A stretch of 64,000 bases of DNA from Paractinoplanes durhamensis (GTDB taxonomy: Bacteria > Actinomycetota > Actinomycetes > Mycobacteriales > Micromonosporaceae), in the NCBI RefSeq assembly GCF_016862175.1, contig NZ_BOML01000022.1, positions 62,001-126,000 of the forward strand, in the 5' to 3' direction. Made by a program: the position numbers and the translations under genes. The notes beneath the pieces are model-generated. The model was not told the DNA's origin. It saw nothing but the letters and a program-made list of their open reading frames with translations, and made no database searches. Below, in pieces: positions 43,152-51,604 of this stretch; position 1 is the stretch's first letter; each line of letters starts with the position of its first letter.

Positions 43152-44611
43152 TGCTGTTCCGCAACGTCTACGCCTACCCGGCCGTCGACCGCTTGACCGA
43201 CGTTCTGGTCGAGGGCAACCGCATCACCGCGATCGGCGCGGGGCTTCACCAAAACGCGGATCGCATCATCGACGGGCACGGCCACCACCTTCTGGTCCCT
43301 GGGCTGATCAACGCGCACTTCCACTCGCCGGCCAACCACCTCAAGGGCTCGCTGCCCAGCCTGCCGCTCGAACTCTTCATGCTCTACGAGTCGCCGGCCA
43401 CCGAGGCGCTGCGGCCCACCCCGCGCGAGGCGTACCTCCGGACCATGCTCGGTGCGATCGAGATGGTGCGGACCGGGACGACGAGTGTGCAGGACGACGC
43501 GTTCCTGATGCCGTACCCGGAACCGGAGATCATCGACGCGGTCATGCAGGCGTACGCGGACAGCGGCCTGCGGGCCACCGTCGCGCTCGACCAGCCCGAG
43601 GTGCCCGAGGGCGCCAAGCTGCCGTTCCGTGATCCCTCCGCGGAGCTGGCCGCCGAGCTGCGCAAACCGGCCCCGCTGCCGGCCGCCGAGCTGCTCGCCC
43701 GCTACGAGTACCTGATCTCCCGCTGGCACGGCGCCGAGGGTGGCCGGCTCGGCGCGGCGGTGTCGATCTCGGCGCCGCAGCGGGTCACGCCCGACTACTT
43801 CGCGGCGCTCGACGACCTGAGCCGCCGCCACCGCCTGCCGCTCTACGCGCACATGCTGGAGACCCGGGTGCAGCGCACCCTGGCCGCCGAGAAGCACGGC
43901 GGCCGCTCGCTGGTCCGCTACACCGCCGACCTCGACCTGCTCAGCGACCGGATGAACATCATCCACGCGGTCTGGACCGACGAGGACGACTGGGACCTGA
44001 TCGCCGCGGCCGGCTCGATCGTGGCCCACAACCCGGTCAGCAACCTGCGGCTGGGCAGCGGGATCATGCCGTTCCGGGCGATCCGCGACCGCGGCATCCC
44101 GGTCTGTCTCGGCGTGGACGAGGCGATCTGCGACGACGCGGTCAACATGTGGGGCGTCGTCAAGATGGCCGGGCTGATCCACAACGTCACCGGCCTGGAC
44201 AGCGACCGCTGGCCGGCCGCGACCGAGGTGCTCGACTGCCTTTGGGACGGCGGGGCGGCCGCCATGCTGCGCGACGACCTCGGCCGGATCGCGCCCGGCC
44301 ACCTGGCCGACCTGGCGCTGCTCGACCTGCACGGGATCGCGTTCACGCCGCTCAACGACGTACCCGGCCAATTGGTTTATTGCGAAAGCGGAACCGACGT
44401 CGCCTTGACCATGGTGGACGGCCGGATCGTCGCCGAGCGGGGGCGGATGGTCGGCGTCGACGAGGACGCCCTGCTCGCCGAGGCCCGGGAGGTGTTCGCC
44501 GCCAAGGCGCCCGCGCTCGCCGCGGCCCGCGCCGACGCCGGCCGGTGGTTTCCGGAATATCAGCAGATGGTCCGCCGCGCGGCCGCTACCGACGTGGGGA
44601 TGACCCGATGA
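43145..44611 (+). CDS. Amidohydrolase, TRZ/ATZ/SsnA-like deaminase or hydrolase
   Basis: This metal-dependent hydrolase has 488 residues from ATG 43145. The start is supported by GGGGAG six bases upstream and by the canonical opening MSVLFRNVYAYPAVDRLTD. ATG 43082, overlapping the racemase stop, is in frame and would add 21 unlikely residues encoded by a palindromic element. Barrel signatures include GLINAHFHSPANHLKG (first metal histidines), HMLETRVQ, VAHNPVSNLRLGSG and CLGVDE (metal Asp). Relatives deaminate or dechlorinate N-heterocycles or open rings. Within the operon it probably acts on a nitrogen heterocycle or ureide released from, or attached to, a sugar. Confidence 0.85.
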   Translation: MSVLFRNVYAYPAVDRLTDVLVEGNRITAIGAGLHQNADRIIDGHGHHLLVPGLINAHFHSPANHLKGSLPSLPLELFMLYESPATEALRPTPREAYLRTMLGAIEMVRTGTTSVQDDAFLMPYPEPEIIDAVMQAYADSGLRATVALDQPEVPEGAKLPFRDPSAELAAELRKPAPLPAAELLARYEYLISRWHGAEGGRLGAAVSISAPQRVTPDYFAALDDLSRRHRLPLYAHMLETRVQRTLAAEKHGGRSLVRYTADLDLLSDRMNIIHAVWTDEDDWDLIAAAGSIVAHNPVSNLRLGSGIMPFRAIRDRGIPVCLGVDEAICDDAVNMWGVVKMAGLIHNVTGLDSDRWPAATEVLDCLWDGGAAAMLRDDLGRIAPGHLADLALLDLHGIAFTPLNDVPGQLVYCESGTDVALTMVDGRIVAERGRMVGVDEDALLAEAREVFAAKAPALAAARADAGRWFPEYQQMVRRAAATDVGMTR

Positions 44612-45474
44612 GATACGAGTATTCGCCGATCACGACCCGGCCCGCGGGCCGCTGGCCGGGCGGCCGGAAACTCGCCGTCTACGTCGCGGTCGGGGTCGAG
44701 GACTACCGCTTCGGCGAGGGGCTGACCGAGGATCTGCTGCCCGGGGTCGAGGCGCCCGACCTGGTCAACACCGCGTGGCGTGACTACGGCAACCGGGTCG
44801 GCGCGTTCCGGCTCTTCCACCGGCTGGCCGAGTTCGGAATTCCGCCGACGGTGCTGCTCAACACCATGGTGTACGAGACCGCGCCGGACGTGACCGATGC
44901 GGCGCGGCGGCTCGGGGCCGAGTTCGTGGCGCACGGCATCACCAACTCGGACACCCTCGCCGGGCTCGACGCCGCCGCCGAGAAGGCCTACCTGAGCGAC
45001 GTCGCCGGCCGGATCGCGACCGCCGAGGGGACGCCGCCGGGTGGCTGGTCGAGCCCGTGGCTCACGCACACCCCGCGCACCCCCGACCTGCTGGCCGCCA
45101 CCGGCTACCGGTACGTGCTGGACCTGCGGATGGACGACCAGCCGGTGTGGCTGACCACCGACTCCGGGCCGCTGCTGTCCATCCCGTACCCGCTCGAACT
45201 CAACGACAGCACCACGATGGTCGGCCGGGCCGCGTCGGCGGCCGACTTCACCGCGATGGTGATCGACGAGTTCGACGAGCTGCTCGCCGCGGCCGACGAG
45301 CAGCCGCTGGTGATGGGCCTGGTGACGCACTCGTTCATCTCGGGCGCGCCGTTCCGGCTGCGGGCGCTCAGCCGGGCCCTCGAACACCTGGCCGCGCACC
45401 GCGACGACGTCTGGTTCTGCCGGCCGGGCGAGATCTTCCGGGAGGTGGCCCAGCATGATCGCGTCGGTCGATGA
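44608..45474 (+). CDS. PuuE-like polysaccharide-deacetylase-fold hydrolase
   Basis: A 288-residue NodB-fold protein of the PuuE (cofactor-independent allantoinase) type rather than a chitin deacetylase. There is no signal peptide, and it has GVEDYRFGEG near the N-terminus, FVAHGITNSD and GGWSSPWLTHTPRTPDLLA. PuuE enzymes open the hydantoin ring of allantoin. Start ATG 44608 overlaps the amidohydrolase stop (ATGA) and the 3' end overlaps the ABC ATPase by 20 bases. With the racemase upstream it forms a ureide/hydantoin-hydrolysing module. Exact substrate unknown. Confidence 0.83.
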   Translation: MRYEYSPITTRPAGRWPGGRKLAVYVAVGVEDYRFGEGLTEDLLPGVEAPDLVNTAWRDYGNRVGAFRLFHRLAEFGIPPTVLLNTMVYETAPDVTDAARRLGAEFVAHGITNSDTLAGLDAAAEKAYLSDVAGRIATAEGTPPGGWSSPWLTHTPRTPDLLAATGYRYVLDLRMDDQPVWLTTDSGPLLSIPYPLELNDSTTMVGRAASAADFTAMVIDEFDELLAAADEQPLVMGLVTHSFISGAPFRLRALSRALEHLAAHRDDVWFCRPGEIFREVAQHDRVGR

Positions 45475-47149
45475 TCTGCACGTCACGCTGCGCGGCAATC
45501 CGGTGCTGCGCGGGGTCTCGCTGTCGGTGCGGCCGGGGGAGATCCTCGGGCTGGTCGGCGAGTCCGGCTCCGGCAAGAGCATGCTCGCCCTCTCCCTGCT
45601 GGGTCTGCTGCCGCCGGACGCCCACCCGCAGGTGACCGGCACGGTCGAGGTCGCCGGGGTGGACATGGTGCACGGCTCGGCCGCCGCGCACCGGGCGGTC
45701 CGGCGGCGCGAGCTCGGGGTGATCTTCCAGGACCCGATGACCTCGCTGAACCCGACCATGCGGATCGGCCGGCAGATCACCGAGGTGACCCGGGACCGGG
45801 CGCAGGCCGTGCAACTGCTCGAACACGTCGGGGTGGCGGACGCGGCGCTGCGGCTGCGGGTCTACCCGCACGAGCTCTCCGGCGGGCTGCGGCAGCGCGT
45901 GATGACCGCGATCGCGGTGGCCGGGCGTCCGTCGCTGATCATCGCCGACGAGCCGACCACCGCGCTCGACGTGACCGTGCAGGCCCAGGTGCTGAAGTTG
46001 CTGCGGGATCTGCGCGACGAGTACGGCTGCAGCGTCCTGTTCATCACCCACGACCTCGCGGTGGCCGCGCAGATCACCGACCGGATCGGGGTGATGTACG
46101 CGGGGCGGCTGGCCGAGCTCGGCCCGACCCGTGACCTGCTGACCGCGCCCGCCCACCCCTATACCGCCGGGTTGCTGCGGTCGCGGCTGTCGCTGTCCAC
46201 CCCACGTGACCGCGACTTGCCGACGCTTCAGGCCGAAGCAGGCTCGCGTGGCTCGGGGTGCGCGTATCACCCGCGATGTCCCCTCGCCGTGGATCGGTGC
46301 GCGGAGGAGCAGCCGCCCCTGACCGGCAGCGACCACCAAAAGTCGTGTTGGCGTGATATTTCGGACATGCCGGCGGGGAATTCGGCGCCGGACCCGGGCG
46401 GCCACGGGGCGGCCGCTGAAGGGGAGCCGGTGGTGAAGCTGCGCGACATCCGCTGCGACTTCAAGGTGCGCAACGGCTGGCGCCGGGCCGGCACGTTGAA
46501 GGCCCTCGACGGCGTCGACCTCGATGTCGCGCCGGGCGAGGCGGTGTCGATCGTCGGCGAGAGCGGCTCGGGCAAGTCGACGCTGCTCCGGGTGATCGCC
46601 GGCCTGATCAAGCCGACCGCCGGCACCCGCGAGGTCACCGGCGGCACCCAGATGGTCTTCCAGGACGCCGGTTCGTCGCTGACCCCATGGTTGACGATCG
46701 GCGAGCTGCTCCGTGAACGAGTGCTGAAATTGGGCCGGGCCGAGCAGGACGACCGGATAGAAAAGGCGCTCACCGCGATCGGCCTCCCCATAACGGTGGC
46801 CACCGCCCGCCCCCGGCAGCTGTCCGGCGGTCAGCGGCAGCGGGTCGCCCTCGCCCGGGCCACCATCGTCCCGCCCGCCGTGCTGCTCTGCGACGAACCG
46901 ACCAGCGCCCTCGACGCCTCGCTGGCCGCGAGCGTGCTCAACCTGATCCGGAAACTGCGCGGCGACCTGGGCATGGCGGTCGTCTTCGTCACTCACGACC
47001 TGGCCGTGGCCCGGCTCATGGGCGACCGGATCGTGGTGATGACCGGTGGCCGGGTCGTCGAGACCGGCGCCGCCGACGACCTGGTGTCGCGGCCCCAAGC
47101 GGAATACACGAGAACCCTGCTCGCCGCCGTCCCGGAGATCACGTCATGA
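45455..47149 (+). CDS. Fused double ATPase of a dipeptide/oligopeptide-type ABC importer
   Basis: The 564-residue protein carries two complete nucleotide-binding domains, equivalent to DppD and DppF joined. Half one (about 1-255) has Walker A GESGSGKS, signature LSGGLRQR and Walker B LIIADEP; half two (about 325-560) has GESGSGKS, LSGGQRQR and LLCDEP. The Cys-rich oligopeptide-type tail CAYHPRCPLAVDRC near residue 270 could bind an iron-sulfur cluster, as in DppD. Its start overlaps the deacetylase gene by 20 bases. It energises the permeases encoded next. Confidence 0.93.
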   Translation: MIASVDDLHVTLRGNPVLRGVSLSVRPGEILGLVGESGSGKSMLALSLLGLLPPDAHPQVTGTVEVAGVDMVHGSAAAHRAVRRRELGVIFQDPMTSLNPTMRIGRQITEVTRDRAQAVQLLEHVGVADAALRLRVYPHELSGGLRQRVMTAIAVAGRPSLIIADEPTTALDVTVQAQVLKLLRDLRDEYGCSVLFITHDLAVAAQITDRIGVMYAGRLAELGPTRDLLTAPAHPYTAGLLRSRLSLSTPRDRDLPTLQAEAGSRGSGCAYHPRCPLAVDRCAEEQPPLTGSDHQKSCWRDISDMPAGNSAPDPGGHGAAAEGEPVVKLRDIRCDFKVRNGWRRAGTLKALDGVDLDVAPGEAVSIVGESGSGKSTLLRVIAGLIKPTAGTREVTGGTQMVFQDAGSSLTPWLTIGELLRERVLKLGRAEQDDRIEKALTAIGLPITVATARPRQLSGGQRQRVALARATIVPPAVLLCDEPTSALDASLAASVLNLIRKLRGDLGMAVVFVTHDLAVARLMGDRIVVMTGGRVVETGAADDLVSRPQAEYTRTLLAAVPEITS

Positions 47150-48006
47150 GTGATGCTGCCGTCGTCCCCCGTCGCTTCGGAGTGCGAGCGCGCACCCCGG
47201 CCGTACACAACAAGAACTTGAACTGGGTTTTGATCGGTCTTCTCGGCTTGATCACCCTGATCGCGCTGACCGCGCGGTGGCTCGCGCCGGACGACCCGAT
47301 CCAGCCGGTCGGCGACTTCAACCTGCCGCCCGGCTCGCCCGGCCATCTGCTCGGCACCGACCTGATCGGCCGTGACCTGCTCAGCCGGACGCTGTGGGGA
47401 ATCCAGGCGAGCTGGCTGTCGGCGCTGGCCGTGGTCCTGGTGGGACTGCTGGCCGGCGGGCTGATCGGGCTGGTCGCGGGGGCGGCCGGCGGCTGGGTCG
47501 ACAACGTCCTGATGCGGCTGACCGACCTGTTCCTGGCGCTGCCCGGGGTCCTGGTCGCGATCGCCATCGTGGCCGCGCTCGGCCCCGGCCTCGAACACAC
47601 CCTGATCGGCATCTCGATCGTCTGGTGGCCCTACTACGCCCGGATCATCCGCGGCGAGGTCCGGGCGCTGGCCGCTCGTCCGCACGTGGAAGCGGCTCGG
47701 CTGGCCGGCGCCGGTAAGGGCCGGATCCTGCGGCGGCACCTGCTGCCCGGCGCCGTGCCGACCGCGATCGTCACCGCCAGCCTCGACATCGGCAACGTGG
47801 TGCTGCTGCTCGCCGGGCTGTCGTTCATCGGGCTCGGCCAGCTCGCACCCGCCCCGGAGCTGGGCGCCGACACCGCCCGGGCACTGAGTCAGCTGCTCGC
47901 CCAGTGGTGGGTGCCGGTCGTGCCGGGCCTCGCGGTGATGCTGCTGAGCCTGATCGCCAACCTCGGCGGCGACGCGCTGCGCGAGCTCCTGGACGGCCGG
48001 CGATGA
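47146..48006 (+). CDS. Dipeptide-type ABC permease (DppC-like)
   Basis: A 286-residue membrane protein with an N-terminal helix, the OppC-type GTDLIGRDLLSRTLWGIQAS segment and the ATPase-coupling motif EAARLAGAGKGRILRRHLLPG. About six helices. ATGA overlaps at both ends join it to the ATPase and to the second permease. In other dipeptide-type operons the order is usually B then C; here C precedes B and the binding-protein gene comes last. Confidence 0.92.
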   Translation: MSDAAVVPRRFGVRARTPAVHNKNLNWVLIGLLGLITLIALTARWLAPDDPIQPVGDFNLPPGSPGHLLGTDLIGRDLLSRTLWGIQASWLSALAVVLVGLLAGGLIGLVAGAAGGWVDNVLMRLTDLFLALPGVLVAIAIVAALGPGLEHTLIGISIVWWPYYARIIRGEVRALAARPHVEAARLAGAGKGRILRRHLLPGAVPTAIVTASLDIGNVVLLLAGLSFIGLGQLAPAPELGADTARALSQLLAQWWVPVVPGLAVMLLSLIANLGGDALRELLDGRR

Positions 48007-48965
48007 TCGGCTTCCTGACCCGGCGGACCGGGGCCGCGATCATCGTGCTGCTGGTGCTGACCGGCGCCGTCTTCGTCCTGCAGCAGTACTCGCCGGGCGA
48101 CCCGGTCAAGGCGTACCTCGGGGCCAACGCCTCGCCCGCCGCGGTCGCCGCCGAACGCGTCTCGTTGCACCTGGACGATCCGCTGCTCAGCCGGTATTGG
48201 CACTACCTGACCCAGGCGATCCGCGGCGATCTCGGGATCTCCTTCCGCACCCACCGGCCGGTCGTCACCGACCTGGGCGCCTTCCTGCCCGCCACCGTGG
48301 AGCTGGTCGTCGTCGCGTTCCTGTTCGCCCTGCTGCTCGGGGCGCTGTTCGCCACCATCCGCACCCTCGCCGGCACGCTCGTGCGCGGCATCCTGCTCGT
48401 CGGCGCCACCGCGCCGCCGTTCCTGCTGGCCCTCGGCGGGATCATCCTGTTCTACGCGCACCTCGGCTGGCTGCCCGCCACCGGCCGGGGCGGCGACGGG
48501 TTCCTGTTGGCGCACAGCCTGGTCACCGGTGACTGGGCTGTTTTCGGCGCCGGCCTGCAGCACGTCGTCCTGCCCGCTTTTGTGCTCGCGGTGGCTCCCG
48601 CGGTGAGCATCGGGCGCATCCTGCGCGCCAGTCTTCAGCAGACGCTGGGCGCCGACCATGTCCGTACCGCGCGGGCCAAAGGCCTCACCGAGGCCGCCGT
48701 CTTCGGCCGGCACGTCCTGCGCAACTCGATCGGGCCCGGCCTCTCGATGGCCGGCCTCCAACTGGGCTTCATGTTCGCCGGCGTGGTCGTCGTCGAACAG
48801 ATCTTCAGCTGGCCCGGCATCGGCAACTACCTCGCGGAGAGCATCCCGGCGGCGGACTACCCGGCTATCGCCGGCGTCACCGTCGTGCTCGGCGCCGTCT
48901 ACATCGTGACCAACACCGTGGTGGACATGATCCAGGCACTCGCCGACCCGCGCATCGCCCTATAA
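48003..48965 (+). CDS. Dipeptide-type ABC permease (DppB-like)
   Basis: The 320-residue permease starts MIGFLTRRTGAAIIVLLVLT, the classic OppB/DppB N-terminus, and has the coupling motif ARAKGLTEAAVFGRHVLRNS plus the C-terminal IFSWPGIGNYLAESI. About six helices. Start ATG overlaps the DppC-like stop. Together with the preceding permease it should form the membrane channel for the solute delivered by the lipoprotein encoded downstream. Confidence 0.92.
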   Translation: MIGFLTRRTGAAIIVLLVLTGAVFVLQQYSPGDPVKAYLGANASPAAVAAERVSLHLDDPLLSRYWHYLTQAIRGDLGISFRTHRPVVTDLGAFLPATVELVVVAFLFALLLGALFATIRTLAGTLVRGILLVGATAPPFLLALGGIILFYAHLGWLPATGRGGDGFLLAHSLVTGDWAVFGAGLQHVVLPAFVLAVAPAVSIGRILRASLQQTLGADHVRTARAKGLTEAAVFGRHVLRNSIGPGLSMAGLQLGFMFAGVVVVEQIFSWPGIGNYLAESIPAADYPAIAGVTVVLGAVYIVTNTVVDMIQALADPRIAL

Positions 48966-48983
48966 ATCCCCCGGAGATATTTC

Positions 48984-50558
48984 ATGAAGCCATTGCGTGT
49001 TACCGCGGCGGCGCTGACCGCCGTCCTCTTCGCGGCCGGCTGTTCCGGCACCTCCAACGACGACCAGGCCCAGGCCAACCCGGCCCCGACCGACGGCACC
49101 CTGACCGTCGGGCTGCTCGGGGACATCGGCCAGCCCCCGGACCCGGACATCTACTACGCCAACAACGGCCTGGCCATCGTGCTCAACACCTACGAGGGCC
49201 TGGTCCAGTACGAGGACAACGTCGACACCGTGAAGATCGCGCCGCGGCTGGCCACCACGTGGGAGGTGTCGGCGGACAAGAAGGTCTACACGTTCCACCT
49301 GCGGGAGGGCGTCAAGTTCCACGACGGCACCGCGTTCACCTCGGCGGCGGTCAAGACCTCGCTGCAGCGGCGCACCGACGTCAAGGGCGGCGCCGCCTAC
49401 ATGACGGCCGGCGTGCAGAGCGTCGACACGACCGACCCGGCGACCGCGGTGGTCACCCTGAAGGAGGGCAACGCGGCGTTCCTCGATTACCTCGCCTCGC
49501 CGTTCGGGCCCAAGATGATCTCGCCGGACGCCCTCGCCAAGAACAAGGGCAGCGACAACGCCCAGACCTACCTCACCACGCACGACATCGGCAGCGGACC
49601 GTACGAGCTGAGCGCGGTGCAGACCGGCACGAAGTACTCGCTCACCCAGTTCGCCGGCTACTGGGGCACCAAGTCGCCGTTCACCAAGGTCGAGCTGCCG
49701 GTCTACAACGACTCCTCGGCGCTGGAGCTGGCGTTCGACAAGGGTGACGTGTCGGCGATCGTGGCCGCGCTGCCGTCGTCCGACCTCAAGAAGTACGAGA
49801 GCTCGGGCGCGGTCGACAGCTACCTGCTGCCGACTCTGCAGTCGGCGCTGGTCACGCTCAACCCGAGCGGCACCTTCTTCAAGACCGCCGAGGCCCGGCT
49901 CGCCTTCCTGCAGTCGCTCGACCGGGAGAAACTCATCCCGCAGGTGCTCGGCAACCGCTCCGAGGTGGCCACCACCCTCTACGCCAAGGGCATGATCCCC
50001 GGCGGGGCCGACAAGCAGGAGATCAACTACAAACCCGAGGTGCTGAAGGCGTACGCCGCGACGCTGCCCGCCGGTTCCACGATGACCATCGGGTACGCCA
50101 CCGGCAACCCGAACGCCCAGCAGCTCGCCACCATCGTCGCCGCCCAGATGGCCACCCTGAACATCAAGGCGACCGCGCAGGGCTACCCGACCGCGCAGGT
50201 CTTCGACTGGGTGAACGACCCGGCGAAGGGGCCGGACGCCTTCTTCGACGGCAACAACGGGCCGGACGGCGGCAACCCGTACATGTGGGGGCACGTCTTC
50301 TGGGACAAGTCCGGCGGCATCAACTACTTCGGCTGCGACGACCCGGCGGTCGACGCCGACCTCGACAAGGCCGTCCTGACCGGCGACAACGACCTGTTCG
50401 TCGCGGCCGCCACCAAGTACGCGGCCGCCGGCTGCTACCTCAACTTCTCCTACAACAAGGACTGGGTCGTGACCCAGAAGTGGCTGACCGGGGTGGCCGA
50501 GTCGCACAACATCGGCGCCAACGAGCTGAACTTCGCGAAGCTCGGCATCAAGAGCTGA
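48984..50558 (+). CDS. ABC solute-binding lipoprotein, dipeptide family (SBP_bac_5)
   Basis: This 524-residue extracellular binding protein has a signal peptide with lipobox LFAAGC (lipidated Cys20) and family-5 segments such as ATTWEVSADKKVYTFHLREG, VKFHDGTAFTSAAVK and GSGPYELSAV. The family binds dipeptides, opines, nickel and sugar-amino conjugates, so it fits import of a glycated amino compound. GGAG sits about nine bases before ATG 48984. It is the last gene of the operon and is followed by a strong terminator at 50564-50599. Confidence 0.92.
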   Translation: MKPLRVTAAALTAVLFAAGCSGTSNDDQAQANPAPTDGTLTVGLLGDIGQPPDPDIYYANNGLAIVLNTYEGLVQYEDNVDTVKIAPRLATTWEVSADKKVYTFHLREGVKFHDGTAFTSAAVKTSLQRRTDVKGGAAYMTAGVQSVDTTDPATAVVTLKEGNAAFLDYLASPFGPKMISPDALAKNKGSDNAQTYLTTHDIGSGPYELSAVQTGTKYSLTQFAGYWGTKSPFTKVELPVYNDSSALELAFDKGDVSAIVAALPSSDLKKYESSGAVDSYLLPTLQSALVTLNPSGTFFKTAEARLAFLQSLDREKLIPQVLGNRSEVATTLYAKGMIPGGADKQEINYKPEVLKAYAATLPAGSTMTIGYATGNPNAQQLATIVAAQMATLNIKATAQGYPTAQVFDWVNDPAKGPDAFFDGNNGPDGGNPYMWGHVFWDKSGGINYFGCDDPAVDADLDKAVLTGDNDLFVAAATKYAAAGCYLNFSYNKDWVVTQKWLTGVAESHNIGANELNFAKLGIKS

Positions 50559-50563
50559 CCGGC

Positions 50564-50599
50564 TTGCACAGGGCGGGTGCCCCCGCCCGCCCTGTGCAA
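50564..50599 (+). terminator. Strong terminator hairpin after the catabolic operon
   Basis: A perfect 14-bp stem (TTGCACAGGGCGGG and its complement) encloses an 8-base loop, starting six bases after the binding-protein stop. There is no U-run, as is common in actinobacteria. It ends the operon that begins at 40139. Confidence 0.88.
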
Positions 50600-50628
50600 C
50601 TGTTCAGCTGGTTGCCGCGCCGGCTGAC

Positions 50629-50769
50629 CCCGTTTTCCTTGATGTCGGGGTCTGCGCAGCGGTGGGAGCCCGTTTTCCTTGATGTAGGGCAGTCGGGCGC
50701 GCGGCGAGAGCCCGTTTTCCTTGATGTGGGGCGGTCGGGCGTGCGGCGAGAGCCCGTTTTCCTTGATCT
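50629..50769. repeat. Four tandem copies of a 17-bp non-coding motif
   Basis: CCCGTTTTCCTTGATGT occurs at 50629-50645, 50669-50685 and 50711-50727, and as CCCGTTTTCCTTGATCT at 50753-50769. Start-to-start distances are 40, 42 and 42 bases, and the spacers are related to each other (GCGGCGAGAG precedes copies three and four). The array lies in the 349-base gap between convergent genes, apart from any open frame I can support. Function unknown. Confidence 0.9.
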
Positions 50770-50785
50770 CGGCCTCTGGCTGCTT

Positions 50786-50816
50786 TGGGGCGAGGCCCCA
50801 ACTTCCGCGAAGTTGG
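50786..50816. terminator. Two overlapping hairpins between convergent genes
   Basis: TGGGGC-GAG-GCCCCA (50786-50800) and CCAACTTC-CGC-GAAGTTGG (50798-50816) share three bases, so only one can fully form at a time. They lie about 90 bases past the GntR stop and may terminate its transcript. The rest of 50817-50907 shows nothing I can name. Confidence 0.55.
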
Positions 50817-50907
50817 TAGCCCCGTCCCGCGGCCCGGCCCTGGCCCGTCGTTGGGTGGCCGCCTGACCTGCGCGACGTTCGGCCGGGACCAGGTGAACAG
50901 TTACGTC

Positions 50908-51564
50908 CTATGCGATCCCGAGCCGTTTGAGGGCGACCAGCGATTCGAGCCGGTCGCTCTCGATATGTGTGTACGCCACCGATTCCGCGACCCGCTCATT
51001 ACCCGACCCGATCGCCCGCAGCAATTCCTCGTGCCCGGAGAGAGCGTCGACCGGATCCAGCTCGGAAGTCATGAAGAACAGCCACATCATGCGACCGGAA
51101 ACAGAGCGCATCAGCGAGCGCATCAATGCGTTGTCGGTCAGGTCGACGATGATTTCGTGGAACGCGGTGCTGTCCCGCGCGATCGCGTAGGAGTCGCGCT
51201 CGGCCACCGCCCGGCGGGACTGCTCCAGCGCGGCCTCCAGCGGCCCGGTCGAGGCGCCGCCGGCCACCTCCCGGGCGGCGTAGCGCGCGGCCCCGACCTC
51301 CAGGCAGAGCCGCAGGTCGAACAGGTCGTTGGCGGCCTTGACCGACCAGCTCGACACGACCGCGCCGCGCCGCGGCAGGGTCTGCACGAAGCCGTCCACC
51401 TCGAGCATCGGGACCGCCTCGCGCATCGGCACCCGCGACACCTGGAACTCCTGCGCCAGGCGCTGCTCGGCCAGCCGGGAACCCTGCGGCCAACGCCCCC
51501 GGATAATGCCCTCGCGGAGCATTGCGTAAATCTGCCGGGAGAGCGACTCGGGGCGTTCCTCCAT
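50908..51564 (-). CDS. GntR-family regulator, FCD subfamily
   Basis: The 218-residue regulator has an N-terminal winged helix (about 8-70: IYAMLREGIIRGRWPQGSRL, QEFQVSRVPMREA) and a C-terminal all-helical FCD ligand domain with candidate metal ligands (FHEIIVDLTDN, SGHEELL, HIESD). The start ATG 51564 is clear. It converges on the catabolic operon ending at 50558 and is its most likely regulator; sugar-acid and amino-compound catabolism is a usual FCD target. A candidate site with a GTATAC core lies before the SIS gene, but binding is not shown. Confidence 0.9.
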   Translation of the reverse strand: MEERPESLSRQIYAMLREGIIRGRWPQGSRLAEQRLAQEFQVSRVPMREAVPMLEVDGFVQTLPRRGAVVSSWSVKAANDLFDLRLCLEVGAARYAAREVAGGASTGPLEAALEQSRRAVAERDSYAIARDSTAFHEIIVDLTDNALMRSLMRSVSGRMMWLFFMTSELDPVDALSGHEELLRAIGSGNERVAESVAYTHIESDRLESLVALKRLGIA

Positions 51565-51604
51565 GTAATTCCTTCCGCAGAACCATTTCGGGCCCCATTA
51601 TTGC

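Noticed and set aside
50629-50769. CRISPR array
   Set aside because: The repeat is only 17 bp, spacers are similar to each other, there are four copies and no cas gene is nearby.
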